A DNA stretch of 64,000 nucleotides from positions 62,001 through 126,000 of the forward strand of contig NZ_JBBCMA010000002.1 of NCBI RefSeq assembly GCF_037152535.1, in the 5' to 3' direction. Below, in pieces: positions 61,489 to 64,000 of the stretch. The DNA is from Leclercia sp. AS011 (GTDB lineage Bacteria; Pseudomonadota; Gammaproteobacteria; Enterobacterales; Enterobacteriaceae). A program made the position numbers and the translations under genes. Within the stretch, counting starts at the first letter, position 1. The number at the start of each line of letters is the position of its first letter. The notes beneath the pieces are model-generated. The model was not told the origin of the DNA and searched no databases. It saw only the letters and a list, made by a program, of their open reading frames with translations.

Positions 61489-62880
61489 CTATTTAAGAAG
61501 ATCGCAGGTCTGGATCTTTGGCCGCGTCAGCAGCGCCACGGCCTCGTCGTAGCTGCGCACGTTGTTATACCCCATCACCAGCCCATAGCGTTTGCCCGAC
61601 CCGCTGTACCACGCCGACAGGGCATTGACCTGCAGCTGCTGCTGTTGCCAGCAGTGGGCGATCTCCAGGTCGCAGGTTCCTCGGGTTAAAAACGCCACGA
61701 TATGCATCCCGCCATCGTTCTGCTCGGTGAAGAACCGATCCCCGTAGACCTCGTGCAGGGCGGCAATCATCCAGTCCCGCCGCTGCTGATAGAGGGCGCG
61801 CATCTTTTTCAGATGGCGGAAGAAGTGGCCGTCGTTAAGGAAAGCAGCGAGGATCTTCTGCGTCAGTACCGGCTGGCCGCTGGCGAGCAGATCGGCGCAG
61901 TCGTTAAAGGCCGATACCGTGCTGGCGGGCATGACCACGTAGCCGAGGCGCAGGGACGGCATCACGGTTTTACTGAAGGTGCCCATGTAGATCACCCGAT
62001 CCTGACGATCGAGGCTTTTCAGCGACGGCAGCACCTTGCGGGTGTAGTGAAACTCACCGTCGTAGTCATCTTCGATGATCCAGGCCTCGTTCTGCCCGGC
62101 CCAGTCGAGCAGCTGCTGCCTGCGCGGCAGCGAGAGCGTGACCGCCAGCGGGCTCTGGTGTGACGGGGTGACGATAGCAAACCGGGCGTCGGCGTGGTGG
62201 CGCAGCAGGAACCCGGTATCCATCCCGGAACGATCCACCGGCACGGTATGCAGGCGCGGGACGATCCGCCGGAGCAGCTGCTGGCCCATAAAATAACCCG
62301 GATCTTCAAACACCACCTTGTCGTTGCGGCTGGCGAGGGTGTCGAGGATCAGCCGCAGGCTGCCGCTGTAGCCGCTGGTGATCAGCACCTGATCCGGCGT
62401 GCAGGACAAGCCGCGCGAGATATTCAGGTAGCTGGCGATGGCCTGACGCAGGGGAAACCAGCCCATCACCGGCGGATTAAGCATCTCCTCCTGACGCATG
62501 GCGCGCACCGCCTGACCCGCCAGCAGCAGCCATTTTTTATAGGGGAAGCTGTCCAGCGCCGGAATGCCGGGGCGCAAAAAGCCCGCCCGTTCCCGCTGGC
62601 TGACCAGCGACGGCGGCAGCTGGCCCGTCAACAGGTCATCGGGCGGGGGCGGCGTAACGGGGAGGGTTAAATCCGGATTCACCCGCGTGCCGCGCGCCCC
62701 CTGGCTCACCAGATAGCCCTCGCCGATCAGGATGGCGTAGGCGGTCTCGACGGTTTTGCGCGCCACCTTCAGCTCTTCCGCCAGTACCCGGATGGCAGGC
62801 ACCTTGTCACCGGGCTTGAGGATCCCGCGGGTAATGTTATCCCGATAGCGGGTGTAGATGGCGTGATAGCCCGGCTTCAT
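61489..62880 (-). CDS. MocR-type GntR regulator (PdxR-like)
   Basis: 463 residues. N-terminal winged HTH (about 5-75, ILKPGDKVPAIRVLAEELKV then ARKTVETAYAIL) and aminotransferase domain. The PLP Lys is in GTFSKTVMPSLRLG near 300, with the preceding Asp-Tyr in IIEDDYDGEFHY. It is a distinct paralogue from YjiR. Divergent from the carboxymuconolactone-decarboxylase gene with 101 bp between, which is its likely target. Confidence 0.88.
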   Translation of the reverse strand: MKPGYHAIYTRYRDNITRGILKPGDKVPAIRVLAEELKVARKTVETAYAILIGEGYLVSQGARGTRVNPDLTLPVTPPPPDDLLTGQLPPSLVSQRERAGFLRPGIPALDSFPYKKWLLLAGQAVRAMRQEEMLNPPVMGWFPLRQAIASYLNISRGLSCTPDQVLITSGYSGSLRLILDTLASRNDKVVFEDPGYFMGQQLLRRIVPRLHTVPVDRSGMDTGFLLRHHADARFAIVTPSHQSPLAVTLSLPRRQQLLDWAGQNEAWIIEDDYDGEFHYTRKVLPSLKSLDRQDRVIYMGTFSKTVMPSLRLGYVVMPASTVSAFNDCADLLASGQPVLTQKILAAFLNDGHFFRHLKKMRALYQQRRDWMIAALHEVYGDRFFTEQNDGGMHIVAFLTRGTCDLEIAHCWQQQQLQVNALSAWYSGSGKRYGLVMGYNNVRSYDEAVALLTRPKIQTCDLLK

Positions 62881-62981
62881 GTCCTACCTCGTTCCTCGCT
62901 TTTTGTATCTTTTTACTATGTCATGAACAGCGTAAATTTGCCCCATCGCATTTCATATGCCGTACATCAAGAGGAAAGACA

Positions 62982-63461
62982 ATGAGCACTCGCGTTAACC
63001 ACCATAAAGCCACACCTGCCCTCGCTAAAGCGCTGTCCGACCTGAGCATGGCGGTGAGCCAGACCTCCATCGACCCGGCGCTGAAGCACCTGATCGACAT
63101 CCGCGTCTCTCAGCTCAACGGCTGTACCTTCTGTCTGGATATGCATTCGAAAGAGGCAAAAATCGCCGGGGAGCGCGAGCTGCGCCTGTACCATCTGGCC
63201 GCATGGCGCGAGTCACCGCTGTTCAGCGCCCGTGAAAAAGCGGCGCTGGCCTTCACCGAAGCGCTGACCCAGATCGGGCCGCACGGCGTCAGCGACGTGC
63301 TGTACCGCAGCGTGGCGGAACACTATTCAGAGATTGAGATCTCCGAGCTGAACTTTGCCATCGTGGCGATCAACGCCTGGAACCGCTTAGGGATCACCTC
63401 CCGGATGGAGCCCGGCTCGCTTGATGCGGCCTACGGTCTGAACAAAGCTAACCTCGAGTAA
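62982..63461 (+). CDS. carboxymuconolactone decarboxylase/AhpD-fold protein
   Basis: 159 residues. The CxxC-x3-H motif of AhpD-like proteins is present (C48, C51, H55 in NGCTFCLDMHSKEA), so a thiol peroxidase or disulfide reductase role is likelier than decarboxylation. ATG follows AGAGGAAAGAC. Divergent from the MocR gene. Its tail overlaps the convergent LysR gene by 14 bp. Confidence 0.87.
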   Translation: MSTRVNHHKATPALAKALSDLSMAVSQTSIDPALKHLIDIRVSQLNGCTFCLDMHSKEAKIAGERELRLYHLAAWRESPLFSAREKAALAFTEALTQIGPHGVSDVLYRSVAEHYSEIEISELNFAIVAINAWNRLGITSRMEPGSLDAAYGLNKANLE

Positions 63462-64000
63462 GACCACGCTCGCGGATCATCGCCACCAACGCCCGCAGCC
63501 CGGGCGGGACGTGGCGATGACCCGGATAATACAGGCGCAGCCCGGCAAAGGGCTGCGACCACTCATCCAGCACGCTCACCAGCTCCCCGCTTTTCAGCTC
63601 CTGCTGAATATAGAGTTCCGGTAAAAATCCCACCCCCAGACCCGCTTTCACCGCCCGGATCGAGGCAAACAGATCCGAGGTGGCAAAACGCGGCGGCACC
63701 GCCAGGGCGATCTGCTCCCCGCGTCGCGCCAGCTCCCAGCGGTAAATCCCCCCGTGGGCCATCCGCATGCCGATCCCCTGGTGTTGCAGCAGATCGTCCG
63801 GGGTTTGTGGGGTGCCGTAGCGGGCAAAATAGTCCGGCGTGGCGGTGACCAGCTGACGGATATCAGGGGTGAGCGGGACGGCGATCATGTCCTGCGGCAC
63901 CGACTCCGCGAGGCGTACCCCGGCATCGTAACCCTCCGCCACGATGTCGATCATCCGCGCTTCGCTCACCGCCTCAACGCGCATTTTTGGGTAGCGGATC
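63448..64000 (-). CDS. LysR-family regulator (N-terminus beyond the window)
   Basis: Only the C-terminal 184 residues are present; the frame runs open to the window edge and the HTH lies outside. YPKMRVEAVSEARMIDIVAEG followed by DAGVRLAESVPQDMIAVPL is the effector-domain pattern of LysR proteins of the CrgA/DmlR branch. Convergent with the AhpD-like gene. Confidence 0.88.
   Translation of the reverse strand, partial: IRYPKMRVEAVSEARMIDIVAEGYDAGVRLAESVPQDMIAVPLTPDIRQLVTATPDYFARYGTPQTPDDLLQHQGIGMRMAHGGIYRWELARRGEQIALAVPPRFATSDLFASIRAVKAGLGVGFLPELYIQQELKSGELVSVLDEWSQPFAGLRLYYPGHRHVPPGLRALVAMIRERGLTRG

Overview
The window reads as chromosome of an enterobacterium close to Enterobacter, Leclercia or Lelliottia. 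The evidence is the argI-rraB-miaE-leuX order, orthologue-grade matches to E. coli gab/csi, roxA and yjiR-yjiS genes, an intrinsic-type fosA, REP/BIME palindromes and a SymE/SymR pair. Species cannot be fixed from the sequence alone. Names given here rest on remembered family sequences and visible motifs; no search was run.

Layout. 1-4.3 kb is conserved backbone: an IclR regulator, argI with two ARG boxes, rraB, miaE, an unknown membrane-anchored protein and tRNA-Leu(CAA) leuX. 4.3-17.3 kb is an accessory segment beginning directly after leuX, a known island insertion site. It holds an AT-rich leader; a translationally coupled pair made of a 1563-aa helicase with a C-terminal PD-(D/E)XK nuclease and an unrecognised 743-aa partner; a convergent HNH nuclease plus small SAM methyltransferase pair; a ParB-fold protein; a membrane protein with a DnaJ-type zinc region; and symE with its antisense RNA symR and a LexA-like box. 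A perfect 21-bp inverted repeat closes the segment next to csiR. The helicase-nuclease pair is the best candidate for an undescribed system.

17.3-26.4 kb is a GABA/glutarate/putrescine catabolic block: glaH-lhgD-gabD-gabT-csiR on the minus strand without gabP, and divergently an APC permease with patD. FosA follows, bracketed by two 70-bp near-identical REP elements. Two uncharacterised genes precede a sugar-acid cluster (28.6-34.1 kb): transporter, enolase-superfamily dehydratase, DapA-family aldolase, DgoK-like kinase, KDPG/KDPGal-type aldolase and a convergent IclR regulator.

34.2-47.1 kb combines an alpha/beta hydrolase, an MFS-DoxX-amidohydrolase operon and a divergent isochorismatase-like hydrolase operon with two XapX proteins, a lone receiver, a 1874-residue Ser/Thr kinase-ATPase-histidine kinase and a convergent NarL/FixJ-type regulator. 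Five 16-bp direct repeats lie between the divergent operons and are probably operators. 47.8-50.4 kb holds a glyoxalase-fold protein, an MFS transporter, a 52-residue ORF and a DeoR regulator.

50.5-53.8 kb is a second accessory patch: an M23-like/muramidase toxin broken by one apparent frameshift, an AT-rich secreted putative immunity protein, a resolvase remnant and an SH3-like protein. The rest (54-64 kb) is roxA, small stress-type proteins, an AraC regulator with a TonB-dependent siderophore receptor, yjiR/yjiS, a DUF4282 membrane protein, a MocR regulator divergent from a carboxymuconolactone-decarboxylase-fold protein, and a truncated LysR regulator at the right edge.
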